NCBI GenBank assembly: GCA_021734065.1
Contig: JAIPJQ010000016.1
Span: 1-32,262 of the forward strand
Length of the DNA stretch: 32,262 nt
Source of the DNA: Fidelibacterota bacterium
GTDB taxonomy: Bacteria; Fidelibacterota; UBA8477
Direction: 5' to 3'
The notes under the pieces are model-generated. The model saw nothing but the letters and a program-made list of their open reading frames with translations. It was not told the DNA's origin and searched no databases. This document shows, one piece after another, positions 1 through 7,473 of the stretch (position 1 is its first letter; every line of letters starts with the position of its first letter). A program made the position numbers and the translations under genes.

Positions 1-79
1 GATATAAATCTGATCATGGATTACCGAATACAACACATATATATAAAAGGTGTCCATTGTAATTAGGTACTAAACTGAA

Positions 80-100
80 GAGGCTGGAATTACCAGCCTC
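80..100 (-). terminator. Hairpin terminator behind tRNA-Asn
   Basis: A perfect 8-bp stem (GAGGCTGG pairing with CCAGCCTC) closes a 5-base loop and lies 8 bases past the end of the tRNA on the minus strand. The stem is followed on that strand by TTCAGTTT, a weak T-rich tail. Position and symmetry support an intrinsic terminator for the single-gene tRNA transcript; the short tail leaves some doubt. Confidence 0.7.
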
Positions 101-108
101 AATAATTG

Positions 109-180
109 CTCCGGAGGAGAGACTCGAACTCCCAACCTAGTGGTTAACAGCCACCCGCTCTACCATTGAGCTACTCCGGA
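109..180 (-). tRNA. tRNA-Asn (anticodon GTT)
   Basis: The minus strand folds into a complete 72-base cloverleaf. A 7-bp acceptor stem TCCGGAG/CTCCGGA has discriminator base G. The D arm carries AGCTCAATGGTAGAGC, the anticodon loop CTGTTAA holds GTT, and the T arm contains TTCGAGT. The anticodon reads AAC and AAU codons, so this is tRNA-Asn. The 3' CCA is not encoded (CAA follows the discriminator), so it must be added by a nucleotidyltransferase. The gene stands alone between its own promoter and a hairpin. Confidence 0.96.
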
Positions 181-214
181 TCGATCATGCGCTTGATTTG
201 AAAAAAGCGGCGCA

Positions 215-243
215 AATATAGACCCACGCACTGCACCTGTCAA
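215..243 (-). promoter_or_regulatory. Sigma70-type promoter of tRNA-Asn
   Basis: On the minus strand a perfect -35 box TTGACA (243-238) is followed by a 17-base spacer and the -10 box TATATT (220-215). The expected start is near 208, giving a leader of about 28 bases before the tRNA. A GC-rich stretch (GCGCCGC) follows the -10 box, as is common for stable-RNA promoters under stringent control. The sequence also matches the Bacteroidetes layout TTTG-N20-TAnnTTTG. Confidence 0.8.
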
Positions 244-264
244 ATGAAAAACATTTTGCCCTGT

Positions 265-756
265 TTAGAGTTCGTCAAATGCCTTTTTCAACCGATCATA
301 AGTCTCAGTCAGTCCCTGAACCATTACCTTGGTGTGGCCGGTGACGGGCATGAAATTGGTATCACCCGCCCAGCGGGGGACAATATGGAAATGGAGATGT
401 TCCGCGATTCCTGCCCCGGCGATTTTCCCTTGATTCACACCCATGTTAAATCCCTCCGCCCGCATGGTTTTCCGTAAAATTCCAACGGTTTTCTGCACCA
501 GCGCCATCACCTCCGTAAGCGTTTCCAGCGGGAGCTTCTCCAGTGAATCCACATGCTCATAAGGCGCGATCATCAGGTGACCATTGTTGTAGGGGTAGAG
601 GTTCATTAGGATGAATGCATGTTCTCCCCGGTAGAGGACAAGGTTCCTACGGTCATCCTCGTTCGGTTGGCATTTATCACAAAAAATGCATCCCTGATCC
701 TCAGCTTTATCTGAAAGGATGTATTCCATTCGCCAGGGAGCCCAGAGTTTATCCAA
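265..756 (-). CDS. HIT-family nucleotide hydrolase/phosphorylase
   Basis: This 163-residue cytosolic protein belongs to the histidine-triad superfamily, whose members cleave or phosphorolyse nucleotide substrates such as Ap4A or AMP-lysine/aminoacyl adenylates. The triad HLHFHIV is at residues 120-126, with the central His as the family's nucleophile. The substrate-loop signature YNNGHLMI is near residues 56-63, and a CIFC pair at 23-26 suggests the zinc-binding subgroup. The start is a TTG codon at 756: the conserved N-terminal LWAPWRMEYI lies just after it, GAGG sits six bases upstream, and no in-frame ATG precedes it. Length is normal for the family. The precise substrate cannot be told from sequence. 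It follows the EF-G-like gene on the same strand after about 110 bases of repeat DNA. Confidence 0.93.
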   Translation of the reverse strand: MDKLWAPWRMEYILSDKAEDQGCIFCDKCQPNEDDRRNLVLYRGEHAFILMNLYPYNNGHLMIAPYEHVDSLEKLPLETLTEVMALVQKTVGILRKTMRAEGFNMGVNQGKIAGAGIAEHLHFHIVPRWAGDTNFMPVTGHTKVMVQGLTETYDRLKKAFDEL

Positions 757-785
757 TTGAACCTCGTATTGTTTAAATGCGCCGG

Positions 786-848
786 GTAGCGCCCTTCGAC
801 CCCGCTACGCTCCGGTTCGCCTCGGGCAGGCGAAGCTCAGGGAGACGC
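786..848. repeat. GC-rich double-hairpin intergenic repeat
   Basis: The gap between the HIT and EF-G-like genes is filled by a compact inverted-repeat unit. GTAGCG (786-791) pairs with CGCTAC (803-808), and TTCGCC (816-821) pairs with GGCGAA (829-834). The flanks CCCTTCGAC and GAAGCTCAGGGAG are also partly complementary. Read on the minus strand it begins CCCTGAGCTTCG, a phrase that recurs in weaker form at 26188-26205. It looks like a REP-type extragenic element; a terminator role for the EF-G-like gene is possible, but there is no T-tract. Confidence 0.55.
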
Positions 849-868
849 CACCCGGACCAGTTTGCGGA

Positions 869-2938
869 TTATTCTTCTTCTCTTGCGGCTTTGGTGGCAG
901 CAATGATCTTCTGTTCTTCGTCCCGGGGGACTTCTTCGTAATGGCTGAATTTCTGCCGGTGAGAAGCTTTTCCCTGGGTGATGGAACGCAGCACCGTGGA
1001 GTATTTGTACAAATTAGCCAGCGGTACTTTGGCTTTTAATACCTGAAAATGGCCATCGGTATCCATGCCTCCGATGCGTCCCCGTCGGGCGGTAATATCA
1101 CCCATCACATCGCCCATGAATTCCTCAGGAACCGATACCTCAATATCAAAAATCGGTTCCAGCAGACAGGGCTTTGCCTGGAGGAAAGCCTCTTTGAATG
1201 CCGCTTTTCCGGCGATCTGAAAGGCAATGTCCTTGGAGTCCACCGGATGCATTTTGCCATCATAAAAAACAGCTTTCACATCCACCACCGGGTAACCAGC
1301 CAGTGGGCCGTTCTGAGCCATGGCTTTCACACCTTTTTCCACTGAAGGTACGAACCCGCGGTCCACATTCTGACCCACCAAAGTCTCTTCGAAGACCAGG
1401 CCTTCACCACGCGGCAACGATTCTACCCGCATCCACACTTCAGCAAACTGACCGGCACCGCCGCTCTGTTTTTTATGACGATATTTGGATTCACTGCTAC
1501 CCTTAATGGTCTCACGATAGGCGATTTTCGGCTCCACCATGAGTACATCGACTTTGTAGCGGTCTTTCAGTTTGTTGAAGGCGATTTGCAACTGCAATTC
1601 ACCCTGACCACTGATAATGGTCTGTCCCAATTCCGGATCCACTTCATAGAAGAAGGTGGGGTCTTCATCGTGGAGCATCACCAATCCGGCACTGATTTTT
1701 TCCTCTTCGCCCTTGGCCTTGGCTACAATCGCGGCCTGGATGTTTGGCGGGGGATATTCCACCGGTTTGATCACCATGGGTGATTTGGGGTGGGAGAGGG
1801 TGTCGCCGGTGTGTGTGTCTTTCAGCTTAACCGTGGCACCAATATCACCGGCCATGAGAGCGCTGATCTCGTGACGATCATGGCCATTGACGATATAAAT
1901 ATGCCCCAGGCGCTCTGTGGTGTTCCGGGATTTATTTACCAGGTCCATATTGCTTACTACTTTTCCGGAATAGACCCGGAAAAAACTCAATTCACCCACA
2001 TGAGCTTCACTGGAGGTTTTGAAAACATAAGCAGCGCAATTGCCGTTCTCATCGCAGGTCAGCTCGGTATCTTCCTCGGTAACTTCCGGCAGGACTTCAG
2101 CTGGTGCGGGTACATATTTTTCAAAAATTTCCAACAGGCGGGTCACGCCCGTCATGGCAGCAGCAGCGGTACAAAATACGGGGAAGATCTGTTTATGGAT
2201 AATGCCATCCCGCAATCCGGCCCGCAGGTCATCTTCACTTAATGAACCCTCTTCAAAGTATTTTTCCATGAGGCTGTCATCGGTCTCGGCTACCTGTTCC
2301 ACCAGTTCCAGATGGAGTTGGTCCACTTCGTCTGTCAGATCGGCGGGAATATCTTCCTGGGTATATTTCCCGGATTTTGTGTCGAATACCAGCACTTTTT
2401 TGCGAATAATATCGGCAATTTTATGAAAACCAACACCTTCCCCGATGGGGATTTGAAGCAAGGTCACATGATTGCCAAAACTTGTTTTCAGCTCATCGAA
2501 CGCGCCCCGAAAATTCACATGCTCTTTATCCAGCATGTTAATTACAAAAATTCGGGGAATCTTGAATTGTTCACAGAAGTTCCACATCACCTCCGTGCCC
2601 ATTTCCAGTCCGGATGTACCGCTCACGGAGATCAGTCCCACATCAGCCACCCGGACAGCACTCAGGGCATCACCGACAAAATCAGAAGCGCCGGGAGCGT
2701 CTAAAATATTGAATTTGGAACTGTTCCACTCCACGGTGAGCAGGGAGGTGCTGATGGAATGTTGTCGCTCAATTTCCGCTGCCAGGTAATCAGATTTGGT
2801 ATTGCCTTCATTCACATTGCCCAACCGGGTGGTTGCGCCGGTGGCATACAGCATCGCCTCCACCAGTGTGGTTTTACCGGTGGCAGCGTGGCCTACAATG
2901 GCAATGTTACGGATATCCTTTACATGATACTCTTTCAT
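869..2938 (-). CDS. EF-G-like translational GTPase (EF-G2 type)
   Basis: This 689-residue protein has EF-G domain order: GTP-binding domain (1-280), beta-barrel domain II (about 300-385), domain III (about 395-470) and domains IV-V to the end. It belongs to the EF-G-like paralogue family rather than the canonical ribosomal translocase. The P-loop is GHAATGKT (16-23) instead of GHIDAGKT. Switch I carries RQHSIST instead of RGITI. The switch II motif is DAPGASDF (80-87), so the catalytic His of DTPGHVDF is Ala. The guanine-specificity motif NKxD reads NMLD. The ATG at 2938 has a strong GAGGAGGAAGG ribosome binding site. The role of this family is not settled; ribosome binding with slow or absent GTP hydrolysis is the inference. 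It is the first gene of its transcript, 250 bases after the phosphatase gene. Confidence 0.88.
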   Translation of the reverse strand: MKEYHVKDIRNIAIVGHAATGKTTLVEAMLYATGATTRLGNVNEGNTKSDYLAAEIERQHSISTSLLTVEWNSSKFNILDAPGASDFVGDALSAVRVADVGLISVSGTSGLEMGTEVMWNFCEQFKIPRIFVINMLDKEHVNFRGAFDELKTSFGNHVTLLQIPIGEGVGFHKIADIIRKKVLVFDTKSGKYTQEDIPADLTDEVDQLHLELVEQVAETDDSLMEKYFEEGSLSEDDLRAGLRDGIIHKQIFPVFCTAAAAMTGVTRLLEIFEKYVPAPAEVLPEVTEEDTELTCDENGNCAAYVFKTSSEAHVGELSFFRVYSGKVVSNMDLVNKSRNTTERLGHIYIVNGHDRHEISALMAGDIGATVKLKDTHTGDTLSHPKSPMVIKPVEYPPPNIQAAIVAKAKGEEEKISAGLVMLHDEDPTFFYEVDPELGQTIISGQGELQLQIAFNKLKDRYKVDVLMVEPKIAYRETIKGSSESKYRHKKQSGGAGQFAEVWMRVESLPRGEGLVFEETLVGQNVDRGFVPSVEKGVKAMAQNGPLAGYPVVDVKAVFYDGKMHPVDSKDIAFQIAGKAAFKEAFLQAKPCLLEPIFDIEVSVPEEFMGDVMGDITARRGRIGGMDTDGHFQVLKAKVPLANLYKYSTVLRSITQGKASHRQKFSHYEEVPRDEEQKIIAATKAAREEE

Positions 2939-3081
2939 GACCTTCCTCCTCGTGGAACAGGTTTTGGTGATATTTTATCAGTTTGAATGATTGAGAGGGG
3001 AGCTACTATGGATAATAAAATCAGCATATTGTATGACTGCATTGGCGCGTAAATCTATTGACAGACCCCGCGCCCCCGCAG

Positions 3082-3123
3082 GGACAACTGGCGTTTTCGC
3101 CCCGGTTTGAACCGGAGCTGTCC
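3082..3123. other. Possible three-way-junction structure upstream of EF-G-like gene
   Basis: Within the 250-base gap, GGACA (3082-3086) pairs with TGTCC (3119-3123). The enclosed sequence forms two complete hairpins: GGCG-TTTT-CGCC (3090-3101) and CCGGTT-TG-AACCGG (3102-3115). Together they make a compact three-way junction on either strand. It could belong to the leader of the EF-G-like gene or to the 3' end of the phosphatase transcript. No T-tract follows, so it is not a standard terminator. Confidence 0.35.
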
Positions 3124-3188
3124 TCCTCTATTATCAATCACGGTTTGCATGGCGGTCATATTCATTCAAAAATCATTCCGAAATCTTA

Positions 3189-5132
3189 TCAATTACTCCC
3201 GGGCTGATATCGCGCCAGAATCAGGGTCACATCATCCTTCAGGAGATTGCTCTTGGTGAACTGATAGATCCGCTCCAGGAGGGTTGAGCCGATGACATCC
3301 ACCGCGGAAGCCAGGTTTTCCTGCACGCAGTCGATCACACCCTGTTCGTCAAACAATTGGCGCGAGGGATCAATGGCCTCGGTGGCGCCGTCCGTGTACA
3401 GCACGATTAAATCTTCTTTCATGAGCGCCACTTCCGCCACCGGGTAATCCGCATTTTTATCCGCACCCAGGATAGGCCCGCCCACCTCCAGGCGATCCCA
3501 GGTTCCGTCCCGGTGGAATATCATGGGAGGGGGATGTCCCGCATTCACATAATTCAAAACCCCGCGCTCCAGGTCCACTCTGCTGAGGAAAAAGGTGATC
3601 TCGCGGCTCACCTCCAGATTTTCCGTGAGCTGCCGGTTCAATACCTGCATCACCTCACCCAGTATTTTGCTGGATTTAATCTCACTCTGGTAGGCGGCGT
3701 AAAAGTTCGACATGAGCAGCGCGCCGGGAATGCCTTTTCCCACCACATCGCCAATGGCCAGGAGGAATTTCTGGTCACTTTCGGATTTCAGGTCATAAAA
3801 ATCACCGCTGATCTGCATGGAGGGGACGAACTGAAGGTTAAATTCCATCTCTGGATGGTTGGGCAGATCGCCCGGCAGGAGGGAGCGCTGGATTTGTTCC
3901 GCCCGGTCCATATCTTCGCCGAAACGATTTTCGATCATACGGGAATGCAGGTCAAGATTCTCCATGGCGACACCAGATTGTGTGGCGATGGTTTCCAAAA
4001 ATTGCTGATCCTCCAGCGTGAAGGCGGCGATACGGTTGGATTCCAGATTCACTGCGCCCCAGCAACTATTGCCCGCCACAATGGGTACGCACAATTCGGA
4101 GCGGGTTTCGTTGCGACCCGAAATGTAGGATTTGTCCTTACGAATATCCCGGGCCAGGAAGGGCTTCCGCGTGGCGATACATTTACCCACAATGCCCCGT
4201 CCGATTTTCAATTTTAACGGATTGAGTCGTCGCCGGTCGTACCCGCGCTGAATGAACTTATCAATGGTCACCTCATCTTTTGCCGTGAGAAACACACCAC
4301 AGGCATCGAAGGGCATGACCCGATCCAGTTGATCCAGAATGGTATTGAACAATGCGGCCTGGCTGGCGGAGGAATTCATCCGCTCGCTGATGGTGGCCAG
4401 GATATTCTTCTTATCCGCCTCCATTTCCAGTCGATAAGCCAGTTTCTTCACATCCAGCGTCACCGCGATCTGGTCAATGGTTTGGGGAAACGCGGCACCC
4501 AACCGCCGGGTAAGCATTTCATTGGGAATGCGATTCACCAGGATAAATCCGGTCAGAAGTCCCTGGGTGCGCAGGGGAATGGCGTAGCGGAAGAGCTTGA
4601 AGCTCTGGTAGCTCATGGCAGAGTCAGACTGGTCATCCAGGGCCAGATCTTCGATGCTGTAATTCACCGGTATGATGTAATTTTTATCTTCCCGCAGCGT
4701 CACCGGCAGCGGGTGATCCAATTCGCACTGAATCCCTTCCAATACAATGGGCGCGGGGGCGGTGGCAGCTTCAATGCGATACACACTGCCCTGTTTAACG
4801 AAAATGGCCATGACATCAATATTGAAAATGTCCAACAGCGCTTCTTTTATCTCTGCCAGCATTGCCTGGTAGGTCTCCGCCTCCCGTACATGGCTTACCA
4901 ATTGGCGCAGCCGCTGGTGGCGGTCGAAATAACTGGGTGCCAGAATCCTCAGAACCGATTTGACCACGCCGGACTGCAGGGTACGGAAAACCACCACGAT
5001 GCCCGTGGACTGGACGATCAGCGCCCAGATCATGTGCTGGTCAAATCCGATAACACCATGCACCAATGCCGTCCAGACTGACAGGATAATGACCAGGATG
5101 AAACCGGATACGATTTGCTCAGTCCAGCGCAT
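3189..5132 (-). CDS. Membrane GAF-domain PP2C/SpoIIE-type phosphatase (RsbU-like)
   Basis: With the ATG at 5132 this is a 647-residue signalling protein. Two hydrophobic segments (about residues 6-30 and 37-54) anchor it. A poorly conserved sensor region follows, then a GAF domain (about 245-390, FDACGVFL to GVAMENLDL) and a C-terminal SpoIIE/PP2C phosphatase (about 415-645). The phosphatase carries SGDFYD, GDVVGKGIPGALL, NAGHPPP, YTDGATEA and DDVTLIL, so the metal-binding Asp residues are kept. Such enzymes dephosphorylate anti-anti-sigma (STAS) proteins in partner-switching pathways; no partner gene lies in this window. A longer frame to 5219 exists but begins with TTG and overlaps the upstream gene by 101 bases, so 5132 is preferred. 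It overlaps the end of the 100-residue gene by 14 bases, implying translational coupling. Confidence 0.88.
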   Translation of the reverse strand: MRWTEQIVSGFILVIILSVWTALVHGVIGFDQHMIWALIVQSTGIVVVFRTLQSGVVKSVLRILAPSYFDRHQRLRQLVSHVREAETYQAMLAEIKEALLDIFNIDVMAIFVKQGSVYRIEAATAPAPIVLEGIQCELDHPLPVTLREDKNYIIPVNYSIEDLALDDQSDSAMSYQSFKLFRYAIPLRTQGLLTGFILVNRIPNEMLTRRLGAAFPQTIDQIAVTLDVKKLAYRLEMEADKKNILATISERMNSSASQAALFNTILDQLDRVMPFDACGVFLTAKDEVTIDKFIQRGYDRRRLNPLKLKIGRGIVGKCIATRKPFLARDIRKDKSYISGRNETRSELCVPIVAGNSCWGAVNLESNRIAAFTLEDQQFLETIATQSGVAMENLDLHSRMIENRFGEDMDRAEQIQRSLLPGDLPNHPEMEFNLQFVPSMQISGDFYDLKSESDQKFLLAIGDVVGKGIPGALLMSNFYAAYQSEIKSSKILGEVMQVLNRQLTENLEVSREITFFLSRVDLERGVLNYVNAGHPPPMIFHRDGTWDRLEVGGPILGADKNADYPVAEVALMKEDLIVLYTDGATEAIDPSRQLFDEQGVIDCVQENLASAVDVIGSTLLERIYQFTKSNLLKDDVTLILARYQPGSN

Positions 5133-5421
5133 GATTATCCATAGCCTCCCGGCGCTCGTTCTCGGCGCGGATATCGTCCAACATTTTGCGCACTTCCGGC
5201 AGCAGGTAATGACTTTCAATCAGTTTCGGGTCCATTTCCGCGAAAACCCGGGCGAAGGCGTAGTTCTGGTGGTTTAAGGGCGCGGCAGCGTTGATGATGA
5301 TCTGCTTGTCACGATCCACCCGACAGGCACCACCGCGGAAATCACCTTTTTCGTAGCGTACCGTGTAGCCCATTTTTTCGGCCAGCGCTTCAAAAGCAGT
5401 TTTGATTGCGTCCGGTTTCAC
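5119..5421 (-). CDS. Conserved small protein of unknown function
   Basis: I do not recognise this 100-residue, soluble, charged protein. It starts with GTG two bases after the manC stop and ends inside the phosphatase gene, so all three are likely cotranslated. The middle holds GDFRGGACRVDRDKQIIIN, which looks like two beta strands with a glycine turn. The last third is helical and rich in Glu and Arg. No catalytic motif, signal peptide or membrane segment is visible. Its fixed place between a sugar nucleotide enzyme and a sensor phosphatase suggests it is a real gene, possibly a regulator or partner of one neighbour; that is inference. Confidence 0.75.
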   Translation of the reverse strand: MKPDAIKTAFEALAEKMGYTVRYEKGDFRGGACRVDRDKQIIINAAAPLNHQNYAFARVFAEMDPKLIESHYLLPEVRKMLDDIRAENERREAMDNHALD

Positions 5422-5423
5422 GG

Positions 5424-6494
5424 TCAGAGCAATTCCTCTCGATTTTGTCGATCCAGTTCGTCCACCACATGCTTCACATCTTCCGAATCACCACGCCGCA
5501 CGATCATGAGCGCGTCCGGTGTATCAATGACGATGAGTCCGTCGATTCCCACCAGGGATACGGCGCGATTTCCCGTCAGAACCAGGTTGTTGGAGCTATC
5601 GCGCATGAGCACATCGCCCTGGACTACATTGCCATTGTCATCCTTGCGGCTGATTTCATAAACCGCGTCCCAGGAGCCTACATCATTCCAAGGATAATCC
5701 ACCTTGACCACCCACACATTGTCCGCTTTTTCCATAATGCCGTAATCCACCGACTCACTGCGCAGGGTCGCCCATTCGATGGTGAGGACCGATTCAAATG
5801 CTTTGTTTCCCATTGCTTCCCGTATGTTCTTCAGGCTGTCGTACAGCTCGGGGATATATTTTTCAATGGCGTCCAAAATGGCCGGGGTGGTCCAGACAAA
5901 CATGCCGCTGTTCCACAGAAAATCGCCGCTTTTCAGAAATGCCCGGGCAGTCTCCGGATTGGGCTTTTCTGCGAAGGTTTTCACCGGGAAGGCGGATTTC
6001 ACCTGATGGTTGGCGTCGCTGAATTGAATATAGCCGTACCCGGTGGCCGGACGGGTGGGAACCACACCGAAGGTGATGAGGCCATAGGTCTCTTGCGCCA
6101 CCGCGATCCCTTCGTGCAGGTAGTTCACAAATTTCTCCGTGTCACCCACCAGATGGTCGGCGGGAAATACACCCATCACCGCGTTTTTGTCCCGATTGTG
6201 GACATACACGGCTGCCAGCCCGATGGCCGGCGCTGTATTTTTCCCCGCTGGTTCGATAATGATATTCTCTTCCGGTAGTTCGGGAATCTCTTCCCTAATC
6301 CCTTCTTCCTGTTCCGAATTGGTCACGATCAGAATTCGTCCAATGTCGGTTAAATGTTTTAATCGCTCAACCGTGAGCCGCAACATACTCTGTTCATCCG
6401 TAATATTGAGCAATTGTTTAGGGTGTTTTTTGCGGCTTTGGGGCCAGAAACGCTTGCCGACGCCACCGGCCATAATCACAGCATAAAACGACAT
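5424..6494 (-). CDS. manC: Mannose-1-phosphate guanylyltransferase
   Basis: This cytosolic enzyme of 356 residues would join mannose-1-phosphate and GTP to GDP-mannose, the donor for mannosylated glycans and the precursor of GDP-fucose and GDP-rhamnose. The nucleotidyltransferase signature AGGVGKRFWPQSRKKHPKQ lies at residues 9-27. EPAGKNTAPAIGLA (GTP/sugar binding), GYGYIQ, FAEKP and WNSGMF follow in family order. It has only the transferase domain; the C-terminal isomerase domain of bifunctional enzymes is absent. The ATG at 6494 fits the GAGGGG ribosome binding site 5 bases upstream better than a GTG at 6500. A 161-base gap separates it from dapF, so it may have its own start of transcription. 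Confidence 0.93.
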   Translation of the reverse strand: MSFYAVIMAGGVGKRFWPQSRKKHPKQLLNITDEQSMLRLTVERLKHLTDIGRILIVTNSEQEEGIREEIPELPEENIIIEPAGKNTAPAIGLAAVYVHNRDKNAVMGVFPADHLVGDTEKFVNYLHEGIAVAQETYGLITFGVVPTRPATGYGYIQFSDANHQVKSAFPVKTFAEKPNPETARAFLKSGDFLWNSGMFVWTTPAILDAIEKYIPELYDSLKNIREAMGNKAFESVLTIEWATLRSESVDYGIMEKADNVWVVKVDYPWNDVGSWDAVYEISRKDDNGNVVQGDVLMRDSSNNLVLTGNRAVSLVGIDGLIVIDTPDALMIVRRGDSEDVKHVVDELDRQNREELL

Positions 6495-6655
6495 AAGCAC
6501 CCCTCAATCTATTTTTTTAATCTGTTCATCCTGTTTGTAAAAGGACACGCCGTGTTTAGGTAACTTCAGGTGAGGTTCCGGGTGTATCCACGCAAGCGGG
6601 AATTTCTCTTCTTCGCCGGGTGACAGATTCCGTCGAAAGCTCTTGTTTTGACGGT

Positions 6656-7471
6656 TCAACTCGGGGAATCCTCAGTTTTTTCTGTCGAATGGCGTAACCT
6701 ATCCAATCCAGTCCGCCCTTCAAAGACCATTTCCACCGGACCGGTGAGCCAATAGCGATCATCCCGGTAGTCAACAGACAGTACGCCGCCGGGAAATTCC
6801 AGCGACACCGGCCAGCCCTGGGGGTGTGTGGTTGTGAGGTACAGCGCCACCGCGGTAGCGCCGGTTCCGCACGCCAGGGTCTCCGCATCCACACCACGCT
6901 CAAAGGTGCGTACCTTATGGACCTCCACACCTATTTCCAAAAAGTTGATATTTGCCCCCCGGGGGAATCGCTCTGACACGCGGCTCAGGGGGTAGCCCAT
7001 TTCGTTCACCGGCGTATCCGCCACCGAATCAACCGGAAGCACCAGATGGGGCACTCCTGTATTCATAAGTGCGGCTTTCTGTCCGTCAATCTCCACATCC
7101 TGTCGTTCCGGATTCACCAGAATCTCAATCCAGATGCCGCTGTCATCTATGCGATAGCCATGCGCACCATCATCAGCCAGAAATTGTCCTGTGCGTTGCG
7201 GAATGTCCAGCCGTTGGGCGAAAGCACACAGAGCCCGGGCGCCATTCCCGCACATCTCTCCCCGGGAGCCGTCGGCATTGAAATAAACCATCCGGTAATC
7301 ATATTCCGGATCACCTTCCAAGAGCAAGATACCATCGGCTCCGATACCGAAATGACGATCACACAATTTCCGGATCTGCCACGCCTTCAATTCCAGCAAT
7401 CCGGAGAGATTGTCCATGATGACAAAATCGTTACCCGCCGCGCTATATTTGAAAAAAGATAGCATAGGCAC
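6656..7471 (-). CDS. dapF: Diaminopimelate epimerase
   Basis: DapF converts LL-diaminopimelate to the meso form, the last-but-one step of lysine synthesis and the source of the peptidoglycan cross-linking residue. The 271-residue product has both halves of the pseudo-symmetric fold with the two catalytic cysteines, C74 in MCGNGAR and C201 in ACGTGATA. AAGNDF (11-16) and GADG (44-47) are also family markers. The usual MCGNGARC reads MCGNGARALC here, a small variation outside the catalytic Cys. The start may be GTG 7471 (GGAG 11 bases upstream, two bases after the previous stop) or ATG 7465. It is followed by about 160 bases without a gene. Confidence 0.95.
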   Translation of the reverse strand: MPMLSFFKYSAAGNDFVIMDNLSGLLELKAWQIRKLCDRHFGIGADGILLLEGDPEYDYRMVYFNADGSRGEMCGNGARALCAFAQRLDIPQRTGQFLADDGAHGYRIDDSGIWIEILVNPERQDVEIDGQKAALMNTGVPHLVLPVDSVADTPVNEMGYPLSRVSERFPRGANINFLEIGVEVHKVRTFERGVDAETLACGTGATAVALYLTTTHPQGWPVSLEFPGGVLSVDYRDDRYWLTGPVEMVFEGRTGLDRLRHSTEKTEDSPS

Positions 7472-7473
7472 AG

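Noticed and set aside
3513-5081. Long plus-strand frames (234 and 250 codons) opposite the phosphatase gene
   Set aside because: They are antisense shadows caused by GC-rich codon positions; the minus-strand product has complete GAF and SpoIIE motifs.
5133-5219. N-terminal extension of the phosphatase reading frame
   Set aside because: It starts with TTG, is rich in Cys and Arg, and lies inside the 100-residue gene; the ATG at 5132 leads directly into the membrane segments.
5406-6278. Plus-strand frame of 290 codons opposite manC
   Set aside because: Antisense shadow; manC on the other strand has all catalytic motifs.
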